Shown one piece after another: positions 32,735 through 45,714 of a DNA stretch of 64,000 nt. The position numbers and the translations under genes were made by a program. The stretch spans positions 70,041,623 through 70,105,622 of the forward strand of contig NC_081861.1 of the NCBI RefSeq assembly GCF_963259705.1. Direction: 5' to 3'. The DNA comes from Myotis daubentonii. Its lineage: Eukaryota; Chordata; Mammalia; Chiroptera; Vespertilionidae. Every line of letters starts with the position of its first letter. Positions within the stretch are counted from its first letter, which is position 1. The notes beneath the pieces were generated by a model. That model saw only the letters and a list, made by a program, of their open reading frames with translations, had not been told where the DNA came from and searched no databases.

Positions 32735-34092
32735 CTTTTTTTCTTCTTAAAAAAAACTTTATTGTTGAAAGTATTACAGATACCACCCCTTGTCTCCCTC
32801 CAGCCCAGCCCCACCCCTTCCCCAGGCCTTCACCTCACTATTGTCTGTGTCCATCGTTTATGCATCTTTGCATACAAGTTCTTTGGTTAATCTCTTCCCT
32901 CTGAGCTTCATCAGTCTGTTGCATGCTTTCAGGTCTCTAGATTTATTTTTTTGTCAGTTTATTTTGTTCCTTAGATTCCAAATATAAGTGAGATCGTGTG
33001 ATACTTGTCTTTCTCTGACTGGCTCATTTTTCTTAGTATAATATTCTCCAGGTCCCTCCATGCTGTCTCAAAGGATAAGAGATCCTTGTTTTTTAGAGCT
33101 GCATAGTATTCCATTGCATAAATGTACCACAGCTTTTTTATATAGTCATCTACTTATGGGTGCTTGGGCTATTTCCAGATTTTAGATATTATGCGATGGA
33201 CATAGGTGTGCACATATTCTTTCTGATTAGTGTTTCAGGATTCTTAGGATATATTTCTAGAAGTGGCATCACTGAGTCAAATGTCAGTTCCATTTTTAAT
33301 TTTTTGAGGAAGTTCCATACTGTTTTCCATAAATGGCAGCACCAGTCTACATTTCCACCAACAGTGTACTAGAGTTGATGGCAGCCATTTTGACAGTTGT
33401 GAGGTTATACCTCATTGTCATTTTAATTTGCATTTGTCATATGATTCTGAGCATGTTTTCATAAGTCTCTTTGCCATCTGTATGTCCACTTTGGAGAAGT
33501 GCCTATTTAGGTCCTCTGCCCATTTTGTAATTGGATTGTTTGTATTCATTTTGTTAAGTTATATGAGTTCTTTATATATATTGGAAATCAACTCCTTATC
33601 ATTTATCATATGTTCTCCCATATAGTGGGCACCTTTTTCATTTTGTTGATTGTTTCTCTTGTTTTACAGAGCTTTTTATTTTGATGTGGTCCATTTGTTT
33701 ATTTTCTCCTTTGTTACCATTGTCCTAGGACCTAGGAGATGTGTTAGCAAACAGTTTGCTATGAGAGATGTCTGAGATTTTGTTGCCTATGGTTTCCTCT
33801 AAGATTTTATGGTTTCACCACTTACATTTAAGTCTTTTAGTAATTTTGAGTGTATTATTGTGTATGGTGTAAGTTGGTGTCTAGTTTCATTTTATCACAT
33901 GCTTGTCCAATTTTCCTAACACCAATTTTTGAAGAGACTGTCTTTACTCCATTGTATGCTCTTGCCTCCTTTGTCAAATATTAACTGAACGTAATGGCTT
34001 GGGTCAATTTCTGGGGTCTCTGTTCCGTTGTATTGATCCATATGCCTGTTCTTGTGCCAGTACTAAGCTGTTTTGATTAGAATGGCTTTGTA
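32735..34092 (-). repeat. L1, 5' truncated, nested in L1
   Basis: A reversed tail near 32735, 3' UTR and C-terminal ORF2 sequence on the minus strand with many stops. The host L1 resumes at TTTGACCCTGCAATTCC. Confidence 0.85.
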
Positions 34093-34996
34093 TTTGACCC
34101 TGCAATTCCACTTATGGGTATTTATATGAAAAAATCCAAAATACTTATTTGAAAAGATATATGAACCCCTATGTTCATTACAGTTTCAATAGCCAAATAT
34201 GGAAACAGCCCCGATGTCCATCAATAAATGATTGGATAAAGAAGATGTGGTTTAATATACAAGGGAATATTACCAGATGATAAAAAAGTAAGAAAGCTTA
34301 TCATTTAAGATAACATGGATGCATCTAGAGTGTATTATGCTAAGTGAAATGTCAGACAGAAAAGACAAATACCATATTATTTCACTTATATTTGGAATCA
34401 AAAGAACAAAATAAACAAAACAAAGGAAAACAGAAACAAACTCATACATATAGAGAACAAACTAAGGGTTGCCAGATGCAAGGGGCATTTAGTGACTGGG
34501 TAAAAATAGTTAAAGGATTAGGAAGTACAAATTTGTAGTTACAAAATGTCAAAGGGATGTAAACTAAAGCATAAGAAATATGGTTAATAATATTGTAATA
34601 ATTATGTATGGTGCAATGTTGGTACTAGACTTACTGGGAGGAATCACTTTATAAATTATATAAATGTCTGATCACTATGCCTGAAAGTAATATAAAATAA
34701 TCAACATATTGAATGTTGATTGTAATTGAAAAAATAAAAGAGAATAAAACAGTCATATGAAATGACTCAGTATTAATTGTAATACAATGTGACTGTCAGC
34801 AAGTTTTAAACAATATTCTGAGAAATACCTCAGAAGTTGTACAGGATGTACAATAAGAGAGATGAAAGCTATAAATTTATAATCTCCTGGAGAATTTCAT
34901 ACCTTATCTAGCTTGAGTACTAGCTGATGAAAAGAACTGTAGAAAAAAATTCTCTCTAATGGTTTCTCATATTCTTTCTTAAAAATGACAATGGCA

Positions 34997-35210
34997 TCCC
35001 TAACCGGTTTGGCTCAGTGGATAGAGCGTCAGCCTGAGGGCTCAAGGGTCCCAGGTTCAATTCCGGTCAAGGGCATGTACCTTGGTTGCAGGCACATCCC
35101 CAGTAGGGAGTGTGCAGGAGGCAGCTGATTGATGTTTCTCTCTCATTGATTTTTCTAACTCTCTATCCCTCTCCCTTCCTCCCTGTAAAAAATCAATAAA
35201 ATATATTTTA
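34997..35210 (+). mobile_element. Ves SINE
   Basis: CCCTAACCGGTTTGGCTCAG head and AAATCAATAAAATATATTTT tail. The flanks ATGACAATGGCAT and ATTACAGTGGCCAT look like an imperfect target duplication. Confidence 0.95.
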
Positions 35211-35217
35211 AAAAATT

Positions 35218-36934
35218 ACAGTGGCCATCTATCACATATATTGTTTTAGAAGACTCCGCCTAAACACCAAAAGCATATCTTTTTGACAACCTACATCCTT
35301 ACTATTATCTGCAATTTTAAAACTAGAGCAGAGCTTCATATTTCATTCCATTTAAGTCTCTCTAATAATAAAAGCTGGTCATATATAGTTATACTGGGCT
35401 AATTTTATTAATACAAATAGAATTTCACTCTAAATTAATTTTAGGCTTTGTGGATCAATAATCAACATTAAGAAGACATAAAATAAATTTCCAGAAAATA
35501 TTTATTGATGAAATTCAATATTTAAAACTGAATACTACTTTCTGTAATAAAGGTCTTATAAGAATAATAGATTTATTTTTGCAGGTGAATAAAGTTAGCT
35601 TAATTGGAGTTCAAAGCTAGTGTTCTCTATTATAAAATCAATTGTAAATATTCATCTGTAAAAATACATTCTTGACTCCTGTACAAAAACAGGAACTGGG
35701 CTGTATTGGGGTTGCATTTTGTAATTTTCTAACCTCTGGTGTAAATTATTTTAATTGCTAAATGAATTAATAGATTTATTTGGATGTCAAATTTCATTTG
35801 AGTTTTTAAAGAACTACTGTTCACCTCTATGATAATCTTCAACTCACTTATACTAGTGGGACTGAGTAGTAGACATGCAGTAAAACAGTAAATATTTCCA
35901 TACACATAGTTTATTTGTTTGTAAGTGTTTTGCAATTCTTTCAGGCTTTGTATAACACTCTGGAATGTTCAAATATAAAAGATGGCAGGAAGCAGTTGAA
36001 CAGTTCTTACCATTTTTCGTCCCCTATTTTCTTCTTCTACAGATTACCCTTCTTCATCCATATTGCAAAAAGAAAACTGCATGTACTCGAGAAGTTTCTT
36101 TAAAAAAGATATTTGCTTTCATTATCTTAAATATTGGCCTGAGCAAGCCTTTAGAAATAACACCATATAATTTAGACAGAACATTAAATGTCCTACAGAT
36201 TCCTAATATGAATATTGATGTGAAATCAAGGTGGCTTTGTAGAAAACATAATTAAAGTTGTTGAGGTTTTTTGCTCCTTTCCTGTCTACCGTATTCTGAC
36301 CTGCCTTCTAAAAATATACATATTTGACATTCTTTCTTATTCTTGAGAATAGTAGATAATTAGGTCATCAAATTTTCCAACTCCTGTTTGCATTGATTTG
36401 AAATAAAATGTGAACTTGGAAAGCAAACAAAACAGCTTACATCACATTCTCTCTAATGGGTCATCTAGCTAGTACCCACAATTACACTCATGTAAAGTTA
36501 TTTTCTGTATAATCTAAAATTACACAATCTTTTTGCCAAAATAAAAAATTAATTTTGATAGTTCTAATAATACACTGAATCTGTGTCATCAGGACTCTTC
36601 AGGAAATAGTCTATATATTTTGTTCTATGAGTTATTTAAAAAGCAGAGGAAATATCACTTTGATGAGATTCCATAATTTAATTATAATTTAAATAATTCT
36701 TATAATTTCTCCTTAAAATTTTAAACATATTATCTTTTGATTCTCATTACTTTTGTACTTGTAACATTAGAGAAAAATGTACAAATACTTATTCAAATAT
36801 AATATGTAAATAAGAATTTCTTATTCATAGGTCATATGACTTGAGAAGTAAGTAGGACAAATAGAAAAAGGGATATATTCTGTTCTAGCTAATAGCAATA
36901 ACACTAAAAAAAAAGCATATCAGCAAAGGAATAG
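35218..36934. other. AT-rich unassigned sequence
   Basis: About 1.7 kb without a recognised repeat. Frames up to 96 codons (35965-36255) show no known domain. Confidence 0.5.
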
Positions 36935-37348
36935 CAACTTTAAATGACACACTAGACTAGATGGATTTAAATGCTATTTTTAGAACATTTCACCCCAAAG
37001 CAGCAGAATATACAGTTTTTTTCAAGTGCGCATGGAATATATTCCAGGATACACCACATGTTAGGACATAAAACAAGCCTTAGTAAATTTAAGAAGATTT
37101 AAATCTTATCAAACATCTTCTACAAACTCAATGGTATAAAACTAGAAATCAACTACAAAAACAACATCATCATAAACAAACAAACAAAACAAAACTGGGA
37201 AACACACAAACACATGGGGCCTAGATATGTTACTGAAAAAATGAATGGATTAACAGTGAGGTTAAGGAAAAAATCAAACAAATTTAAACACATGAAAATG
37301 AGAACAGAACAACTCAAAATCTCTGGGACACAACAGAAGCAGTCCCAA

Positions 37349-37758
37349 TGTTGCAGAAGACCGGAGAAAAACCAAGCCACACTTAGAGAAAGGGAATTAC
37401 ATTTTAATTATAATTATGCACAGGCCCAGAGAAAAATGTATCTTTCAAATTCTGAGTCCCCCAACATGGTGGAAACTCTATTTATACTTTTTCTAGTCCT
37501 TTCTCTCCAAAATTTGGAATGAGACTTCCGGGCCTTCTGAGAAAGAAGGCCTGCATGCTGGGAAGTGGCCATGAGGCCATATCTCAAGGCCTAACCTGGT
37601 GCCAGCACTGACAATTCTGTCTGGGACATGGTTTATGGCCTCTCTGGAATGGGAGTAGTCTTATTATCCTTATTATTTAAGCAAGCAAGTGTTTACAGAA
37701 GACAAAATAGTAGGGTTAAAATTTCAAACAGCAGTTTTTATATAAGATGCATGCTTCA
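37349..37758 (-). repeat. 3' LTR of the provirus
   Basis: In minus orientation it starts TGAAGC and ends GCAACA, with TATAAATAGAG about two thirds along and an ATTAAA signal. The purine tract directly precedes it. Confidence 0.85.
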
Positions 37759-37894
37759 TTCCCCACTGGTTTTATGTACATGAGTCAAATCATTTACTCT
37801 TTTGGGTCATTGTCGGGGAGGGAGTTATATTGACCCCTGAGGACTATAAGCTTGATAGAATTAATTATCTGCCAAATAAAGTCAGTGGGCCTGT

Positions 37895-38400
37895 TTATAA
37901 GATATCGGCCTGCAATGAGGGCCAGGAGTAATCTTTAGAGGGCCCGAAGAGTCCTGGACTCTCTATTTTGCCTGGGCTGTCTTGAGCTGGGTCTAATGAG
38001 GGTCCTGTTGACCTTGACTGCCATGGGGGTGGTCCTTTCCAGGTAGGAGTCAGTCCTTGGGTGGTAAATTTCTTTACCCAAACAGAGTCATCAGGTGGAA
38101 AGGGATGAACCGGATCAGAAGTTGGTGCAGGCAGAGTGTCTTGGATGTGATTCTGGACTGCTTTTTGGGTGGACTGTAAAGCCTGTAAGAACTTGAGTAA
38201 AGATTGGTTATGGATTTCAGCTTTTCTAGATTGGGTTTCCATGTAAGCTGGTGAGGTGAGTAGGTGGGGTCTGGAAGAGTCACTAGAATCTGTATAAGCC
38301 CCACTGGTTTTAGAGCAGCCTCCCGGGCTGCTTTATCTGCAGCCTAGTTTCCTCTTGCTTCTGGGGAGTCCCCTTGTCTCACATACGTAGAGGTGGAAAG
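37895..38400 (-). pseudogene. pol: retroviral pol remnant (RNase H end, integrase C-terminus)
   Basis: On the minus strand 38400-38280 carries an RNase H C-terminal signature (residues around ADKAAREA), preceded by stops. A 115-codon frame at 38242-37895 contains an integrase C-terminal segment (VWVKKFT, then WKGP), the DNA-binding end of gammaretroviral integrases. The catalytic DDE core between them is missing, so the gene is deleted as well as broken. Residues just downstream may be the tail of env, but this is weak. Confidence 0.7.
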
Positions 38401-41077
38401 ACTTAGTTACATTTGGTAGAGCTAGTTGGCCCATCATCTTTGCTCTGCTCATGTTTGTCTTATTGCCTAATATATTACCTCAAGGATTCTGGCTCTGAAT
38501 TTTTTTTAGGGAAAATGAACATTAGATTTCTTCTGTAATTACCTCTTACTGAGGTGGGCCAGAATTTTCTTTCAGAGCTAAGAGATCCTTGCTGTCTGTC
38601 AGAGTGACGATGAGGCCTGGGCACAGAAGGAGGTGGGCTTGTGACCTGGCAGAGACAAACTGTAACAAATGGTCTGGTAGAAGGGAAAGAAAATATTTCA
38701 GTTTTAATAACTTCTACTGAAATAAAATTTTTCTCCTTAAAATTATCCTTTTGTTTATTAAAAGACTAATTAATCTATTGTATTCAATTTGGCCTGATTG
38801 CTTGCATAAACATAATAAGAATAGTAACTGGCCACCTTTGCTGGAATTTTATGATTGAATTTTAATGTGCACCATAGGGCCAGGAAGCCAAGCCAACCAG
38901 CTACCATGAGGCTTGCCTGCAGTATCTGCTGAGTTAGGTGAATTCATCACCTGCAGTGGCTCTACCCGGGCCCATGCCCTAGGCTTCAAGACCCATCTTA
39001 GCAGCCTTATTACCCATTGCGGCCTAGAGTGTGTGGGGGTTCCACAGGGACGCAGAGCTGACCTTATTGCTCCCCTTCTACTCTGACCAACTGCCAGCGA
39101 TGGTAGGGTATGGACCTGACACTCCAGCACCAGCTATTTTCAGGGCTACTAAGCAGGATACCAGGCTTTCTCCGTGTCACTCGTATTTGCTTCAAGTCTT
39201 CAGAGTCAGACAGGGCTCTTTAAAATATGACACTCCAGTCAAAGTTTTCAGCCAATAAAACCACTATTGGAAACCGATCTTATTGAATTTATGCAAAGAA
39301 ATGTATCACCATTATTTATTTATTAAGAATTGCCAAATTTCAGAGGAATTGTATAAGAAGAAAAATATACTGACCTGCTTTAAGATCTTCAGATTTTCCT
39401 TGCCAGTCCTTTTTATGGACCCTCCAGAGTAATATTTTATAAAGTAACAAAATAGTAACTGATGGATTTCTTTTATCAGTCTTCCCCCTTCTAAGTACTT
39501 TGGTATAACTATTTACCCTCTGCTAAGGGATACAGAATGTAAATTATTTACTCTTCCTGGCTTACTGGCCTGTATTATTTTATTAATTTCCTTTTAACAT
39601 TTCTCTTCTTATTATTACATACACAACCTTTATAAATTTCATATTTTCAAATTTACCTTTAAATCTTCTTTCTATGTCCTTGCATAACCATGCCTGGACC
39701 TTTTACTTAGTAATTCCTTATTCTTAGAAACTTCAATCCTTTAATGATTACTAAAAAGTAAACAGCCAGCATTTCTTAGATTACTAAGAGCAGGTAAATT
39801 AAAACTTGTCTAGTAAAAACTGTCATATTCTTTCTTATGCAATTTTTAATTTAGTATTGGAAGGGTTAAAGAGAACAAAATGGGGCAGAGAAAACTTATT
39901 GTGCCTTATTAGCAGCTTGCGGCCTTGAGTCCAGCATAGTTCAGATCAGCAAAAATCAACAAAAACCTATCTCTCCCTGCTCTCCCTGCTGACGCCCCCT
40001 CTTTTTCTGTATTAACCATTTACTCTGTCCTTAGCTGCTCTTCCTCCAAGATTTTTCCTTCTTTACTCTAAGTCCCAGAGGATCTCAAATCCTCCTCCTC
40101 CTTTACTACTTTTAATCTCTCTGACCATCCCCCTGTCTCCCAGTCCAGGGCTCCTTCATCTCAGCAGGCTGAGAGCCTACCACCCTACCCAGCAAATCCT
40201 ATCACCACCACCCTATCTCCCACCCACTCCAGAGCAGTTTTCGGCTCTCTTCCTCCCCCAGGCAGAGCAGCTGCTGCCCCTAACAGAGACCCAATGTATA
40301 TCTATCAGGAAGGACAGGCAGGTTACAGGTCTCAGGACTACATGATAAAAATCCTGCAGTTCCTCTCCCTCACCCTACACAGGCCATGAGAAAATGTACT
40401 AATCTTAACCCAATAAACCTTTGTTTAAACTTCTCTGGGTTGGCAACCTTCACAAATTTTATACCTTTAAATGAACCTTAGACTTCCAAAATTTTAACAT
40501 TACAAATCAGGGAAAGGCAAATTAAAAGTTCTCTACTGTCTTCCTCCTAAAGTAGGGTTTGCCCTATCTTTAAACAAATTAAACAACAGAAAAAGATAAC
40601 AAATACTCTCATGTGTACAGCCACATGGCACAAAGTAACTTTTGCTTTACACAGACTCTTACACTTGTATTTATATATCAGACAGTCTGAGTTTTGACTT
40701 TTTATGCCTTAACTCGGACTGTGCTTCAAGCAGACTTTACTCAGAGTTTAAACAGTCCACCTGATTCCTGATTAATTTGCCTGAGGAAGCCTTATGACTT
40801 CTGGGGAGGTGATCAAGCTCCCCCTTCCACTCATTTGTAGTGGGCCTGACTGATAGGTGCTCCTACCTTAGAGTTTCTGTTGACAGGTACAGAAGTGTCT
40901 GTCCGCTCTCTCCAGATGCCGGCCAGGTCCTACGCTGAGGTCTGGGAGTGCCCGAAGTTCCCCGGTTCAATTCTGCTAAATCAGCAGAGCGGCACCTACA
41001 GGAGGCCTGTCTGGCTCCCCCAGGCACCAAACCCAGTCCACTCACTGGAGGCCAAAAGTCCAGCATGTTTGGCCTTC
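38401..41077 (-). other. provirus interior, unassigned
   Basis: It lies between the pol remnant and the primer site, so it should hold leader, gag and the first part of pol. I see no continuous coding match on the minus strand. A GC-rich leader-like stretch with GGGAACTTCGGGCAC lies at about 40950-40970 (minus). Confidence 0.45.
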
Positions 41078-41095
41078 TTCATGGTCAGAGAACCA
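41078..41095 (-). other. primer binding site, tRNA-Glu type
   Basis: TGGTTCTCTGACCATGAA on the minus strand lies four bases inside the 5' LTR edge. It matches the tRNA-Glu complement at 15 of 18 positions, as in HERV-E-like class I elements. Confidence 0.7.
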
Positions 41096-41099
41096 TTAA

Positions 41100-41216
41100 T
41101 GTTGTAGAAGACCAGAGAAAAACCAAGCCACACTTAGAGAAAGGGAGTTACATTTTATTTTATTATTTTTTTAAAAAAATATATATTTTATTGATTTTTT
41201 TACAGAGAGGAAGGGG

Positions 41217-41269
<53 letters not shown>

Positions 41270-41802
41270 AGAAACATCGATGAGAGAGAAACATCGATCA
41301 GCTGCCTCCTGCACATCCACTGGGGATGTGCCCACAACCAAGGTACATGCCCCTGACCAGAATCGAACCTGGGACCCTTCAGTCCACAGGCCGATGCTCT
41401 ATCCACTGAGCCAAACCGGTTTTGGCAGAAAGGGAGTTACATTTTAATTATATTTATGCACAGGCCCAGAGAAAAATGTATCTTTCAAATTCTGAGCCCC
41501 CCAACATGACAGAAACTCTCTCTATTTAGGCTTTTTCCAGTCCTTCTTCTCCCAAGTTTGGAATGAGACTCCTGGGCCTTCTAAGAGAGAAGGCCTGTGT
41601 GCTGGGAAGGGGCCATTAGACCATATCTCAAGGCCTGGCTTGAGGCCAACACTGGCAAGTCTGTCTGGAGCATAGTTTATGGCTTCTCTGGTATGGGAGT
41701 AGTCTTATTATCCTTATTATTTAAGCAAGCAAGTGCTTACAGAAGCCAAAATAGCAGGATTAAGATTTCAAACAGCAGTTTTTATGTAAGATGGATGCTT
41801 CA
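41100..41802 (-). repeat. 5' LTR of the provirus, SINE-interrupted
   Basis: Matches the left LTR throughout once the SINE at 41158-41426 and its duplicated target are removed. The two LTRs differ at many positions, so the provirus is not recent. Confidence 0.85.
41158..41426 (-). mobile_element. Ves SINE with (GA)n
   Basis: A reversed Ves head (CCACTGAGCCAAACCGG) and an internal GA run lie between exact 20 bp target copies at 41138-41157 and 41427-41446. Confidence 0.96.
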
Positions 41803-42060
41803 CCAAGAGAGAAAAATCATAACATTACAGGCCTACCTCAAGAAGCAAGGAAAATCTCAAATAAATAATCTAACACTACACCTTTAAAAAACTAGGAAAA
41901 TACAAACAAATAAAGCCCAGAGTAAGGAGAAGGAGGAAATTAATAAAGATTAGAGAAGAAATAAATGATCTGGAGGCTAAATCACAAAACAAAATCAATG
42001 AAACCAAGAGTTGGTTCTTTGAAAAGGTAAAATGATTGACAAACCTTCCACTAGATTCAT

Positions 42061-42107
<47 letters not shown>

Positions 42108-42330
42108 CAAATAATTAAAATCACAAGTGAAAGAAAAGAAATAACCACTGGAACCACAGAAATAAAAAGAATTGTAAGAAAACCTTAAGAATTGTATGCC
42201 AACATATTGGACAATATGGGAAAAATGGATAAATTTCTAAAAAACATGCAATCTTACAAAACTGAATCAGAAAACCTAAATAGACCAATTACAACTAATT
42301 AAACTGAATCAGTAATCAAAAGACTTCCAG

Positions 42331-42468
42331 CCCTGACCAGTGTGGCTCAGTTTCTTGGAGCATCATCCCATATGCCAGTCAGGGTACATGCCTATATACC
42401 AAGGCTGCCAGTTGGATCCCATGTCAGGCAACTGTTAAATGTTTCACTGTCAAATCTCTGTCTCTCTC

Positions 42469-42511
<43 letters not shown>

Positions 42512-42572
42512 CTTCCCCTTCTCTCTAAAAATCAATTACCTTGTCCTTGGGTGAGGATTATTAAAACAAAAC
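42331..42572 (+). mobile_element. older Ves-related SINE with (CT)n
   Basis: CCCTGACCAGTGTGGCTCAG head, a CT dinucleotide run and a CCTTGGGTGAGGAT tail, inserted in the old L1. Confidence 0.85.
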
Positions 42573-43017
42573 AAAAATGAAATTCCTGCAAACAAAAGTC
42601 CTGGATTGGATGGCTTCCCAGTGAATTTTACCAAACGTTCACAGAGCTAATTCCAAAAGATTCAAGAGGAAGGGAGACTCCAAAGCTCATTTTATGAAGC
42701 CTGCATTATCCCAATTCCACAACCAGATAAAGACATTGCAAAGACAAAAAATTATTGACCAAAACCTCTGATGAATACTGATGCTAAAATTTTCAACAAA
42801 ATATTAGCAAACCAGGTCCAGCAACACATTAAAAAGATCATATACCATGACCAAGTGGGATTTAATTCTGAGGATGCACATACAATACAATGTATATATG
42901 GTGTACTATAAAATTGTACCCTGAAACCTATATAATCTTATTAGACAATGTCACCCCAATAAATTAATAAAAATTAAAAACAGAAAACATTGAAACATTT
43001 TCACATTATTTTCAATT

Positions 43018-43178
43018 TTTTATTCTTTAATATATATTTTTATTGTTGATAGTATTATAGATGTCTCCCATTTCCCACCTTTACTCCATTCTCCCAGCCC
43101 CTACACCCCACCCCCAGATCTTTACCACCCTATTGCCCGTGTCCATGGGCTATGCATATAAGTATATAAGGTCTCACA
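43018..43178 (-). repeat. L1 3' end fragment
   Basis: TTATTGTTGATAGTATTATAG then TGTCCATGGGCTATGCATA is an L1 3' UTR in reverse, as at 13988. Confidence 0.75.
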
Positions 43179-44599
43179 TTCTTTATGAAGTTCAATCAGA
43201 GGAGGATTTAATTTGAGTCTGTGCCCTCAAAGAGTAAGTAAATGGAATATTTGATATATGTGTTTTAATTTATTTGGCTTTCCCAAAAAGAGAACCAATT
43301 TAAATGAATTTTCAGACAGCTTTTATAAATTGCCTTAGGCAGTGTCCTTAGTAATATACATGAATCTCATTCATACCTAAAAAACCAAAAAACCAAACAA
43401 ACAAAAAACCCAAACTTCTCTAACCAAGGTCACTAATGTACTATTCATAATAAAGGTAATATGTTGAAAACAAAGATGGTGGCATAGGTAAACACCAGAA
43501 ATTGCTGCCTCACACAACTACTTCAAAAATACAACTAAAAGACAAAACAGACATCATCCAGAACCACAGGAAGGCTAGATGAATGGAAATTCTATAACTA
43601 GAAGGAAAGTGAAAAGCACACTGAGACTCAGAGGAGGTGCGAAAGTAAAGTGCAGAGGTACGGAGGTGCACGCGGAAAGGGCTGGCAACTGAGGAAACGG
43701 TTGTCTTTTTCAATCAGGAGGAAGTCTCAAGCTCCTGACTGCTCTGAAATCCAGTTCTGGGCAAGTCTCTGGGGACCCAGACTCATATGGGGAGAAACTG
43801 GACTGTCTGGTATTGGTTGGAACTTGAGGGCGGCTTTATCTCAGAGGTGCTTGCAGCGAATACCAGGACACTGAGATGTGAGGCCTCTTAGGGTAGGACT
43901 GAGGATCAGCCATAGATGTTTTCTCCACCCTGTTGATTCCCTGAGACCCCGCACCACCCAGGCTGTGCACAGAGGCTTTTGCATATGAAAGGCCTGGCCT
44001 TTTGCAATCTGAAAATCACCTAACAAACTGCAGCTGGGTCAGAGAGTCCCAGAACTTCCAAAAGAAGGCCCAAGGCCCCATAGCAGCTTGAATTGCTTCA
44101 CAGCTGGGCCTCATCTGGGCACTTCCAAACCCCAAACAAAGAAGAGGAATCTGCAGATCTCCCCATAGCTCCTGCTGGGTAGCCTCAGGAAGAGGCTAAA
44201 TTAGCACCTCCTTAGAGATCCAAGAGCCAGTGTAGCCAGTGGTCAGAGTGGGAACATCCAGATTACAACTCCTAAAATCCATAAGGGACACACTCAGGGG
44301 GCAGACTCAGTGAGCACCAAAGCCCCACTGAAGCAAGTCTTGCCCCAGAAGGGTGTTTCCAGCACAGAAGTTCTCCCACCATAGACACATCTGAGTCTCA
44401 CATCCAATTGTCCTTGAAGTCAATTCCTCCCAGTGATACCTACAACAATCAAGGCTTAACTACAACAAGACTGTGCACAAAGCCCACAAAGGAGTGCACC
44501 AAAAGTGTCCACCTCAGGTAATTGGGGAGGCTGAGCCACTAGGCCCTATAGGACACCTAACACAGAAAGCCACTCTATCAACACAGAGAAGCAGCCAAA

Positions 44600-45448
44600 A
44601 TGCGAAAACAAAGAAACAGGTCACAAATGACAGAAATGGAGGAAAGCACACTACTGGGTATAGAGTTCAAAACCACGGTTATAAGGATTTTCAAGAATTT
44701 TCTAGAAACCACTGATAAATTGAGTGAGACCCTCAATAAATCTAGTGAGACCCTCGAGGATATGAAAAAAAGTACCTACTAGAAATTAATCATACACTGA
44801 CAGAAATAAAGAATATTATACAGAGTTCCAACAGCAGACTAGAGGATAGCAAGAATCAAGTCAAGGATTTGAAATACAAAGAAGCAAAAAACACCCAACT
44901 GGAAAAACAAGAAGAAAAAAGAATCCAAAAATATGAAGATAGTGTAAGGAGCCTCTGGGACAACTTCAAGCATACCAACATCTAAATTATGGGAGTGCCA
45001 GAAGAAGAGAGAAAGCAAGATATTGAAAACCTATTTGAAGAAATAATGACAGAAAACTTCCCCTACCTGGTGAAAGATATAGACTTACAAGTCCAGGAAG
45101 CGCAGAGTACCCCAAACAAAAGGAATCCAAACTGGACTACACCAAGACACATCATAATTAAAATGCCAAGAGCAAAACACAAAGACAGAATCTTAAAAGC
45201 AGCAAGATTAAAACAGTCAGTTACCTACAAGTGAGTACCCATACGACTGTCAGCTGATTTCTCAACAGAAACTATGCAGGCTAGTAGGGAGTGGCAAGAA
45301 ATATTCAAAGTGATGAAGAGCAAGAACCTACAACCAAGATTACTTTACCCAGTAAAACTATCATTCAGAATTGAAGGTCAGATAAAGACCTTCACAGATA
45401 AGAAAAAGCTAATGGAGTTCATCACTACCAAACCAGCATTATATGAAA
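44600..45448 (+). pseudogene. HAL1 ORF1, broken
   Basis: L1 ORF1-type protein: an N-terminal charged coiled-coil region, then the RNA-binding domain (residues around GVPEEER, IENLFEEIM and RHIIIKMPR) and the C-terminal domain (FSTETMQASREWQEIF). In-frame stops occur at about 44780, 44983 and 45232, one of them an R-to-stop CpG change. The frame is cut two codons before the final K-G-I-L-stop by the Helitron; the last codons are at 57486-57505. Confidence 0.85.
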
Positions 45449-45497
45449 CTAGTAGCCCAGTGCACGAAATTTGTGCACATTAAAAGGGAATTGATTG

Positions 45498-45714
45498 CCC
45501 TAACCAGTTTGGCTCAGTGGATAGAGCATTGGCCTGTGGACTCAAGGGTCCCAGTTTTGATTCTGGTCAAGGGCATGTACTTTGGTTGCGGGCACATCCC
45601 CAGTGGGGAGTGTGAAGGAGGCAGCTGATCGATATTTCTCTCTCATCAATGTTTCTAACTCTTTATCCCCCACCCTTCCTCTCAGTAAAAAATCAATAAA
45701 ATATATTTTTTTAA
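45498..45714 (+). mobile_element. Ves SINE
   Basis: CCCTAACCAGTTTGGCTCAG to AATAAAATATATTTTTTT, with GGGAATT copies on both sides (45486-45492 and 45719-45725). Confidence 0.94.

Larger units (their letters stand above)
32235..34745 (+). repeat. older L1 3' part, twice interrupted
   Basis: The ORF2 C-terminal region (32235-32477) continues at 32703-32734 and again from 34093, then runs through the 3' UTR to an A-rich end near 34745. The sequence is heavily mutated. A Ves SINE and an opposite-strand L1 are inserted in it. Confidence 0.85.
37349..41802 (-). mobile_element. gammaretrovirus-like endogenous provirus, defective
   Basis: Two copies of a 410 bp LTR with TG...CA ends flank about 3.3 kb. 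The four bases CCAA occur on both sides (37345-37348 and 41803-41806), the 4 bp duplication typical of class I elements. Polarity is minus: a TATAAATA box, the primer site next to the right LTR, and a purine tract GTGGGGAA next to the left LTR all agree. Internally only pol C-terminal sequence is recognisable; gag and nearly all of env are not identified. Confidence 0.85.
36935..42980 (+). repeat. old L1 split by a provirus and a SINE
   Basis: ORF2 sequence from the end of the endonuclease region (36935-37348) stops at the provirus and resumes at 41803. It runs to 42330, resumes after a SINE at 42573 and reaches the reverse transcriptase region (about 42890). There it jumps to a 3' UTR of the TGTCACCCCAATAAATT type ending near 42980, indicating an internal deletion. 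Confidence 0.85.

Noticed and set aside
34997..35070. tRNA-like A and B boxes
   Set aside because: They belong to the tRNA-derived head of a Ves SINE and are followed by a SINE body and tail, so this is not a tRNA gene. The same holds for the other SINE heads.
35965..36255. 96-codon plus-strand frame
   Set aside because: AT-rich, no domain, no context supporting a gene.
39880..40330. Plus-strand proline-rich reading with a PPY-like motif, faintly Gag-like, inside the provirus
   Set aside because: It is opposite to the well-supported minus polarity of the provirus, is full of stops and rests on low-complexity residues, so I did not call gag.
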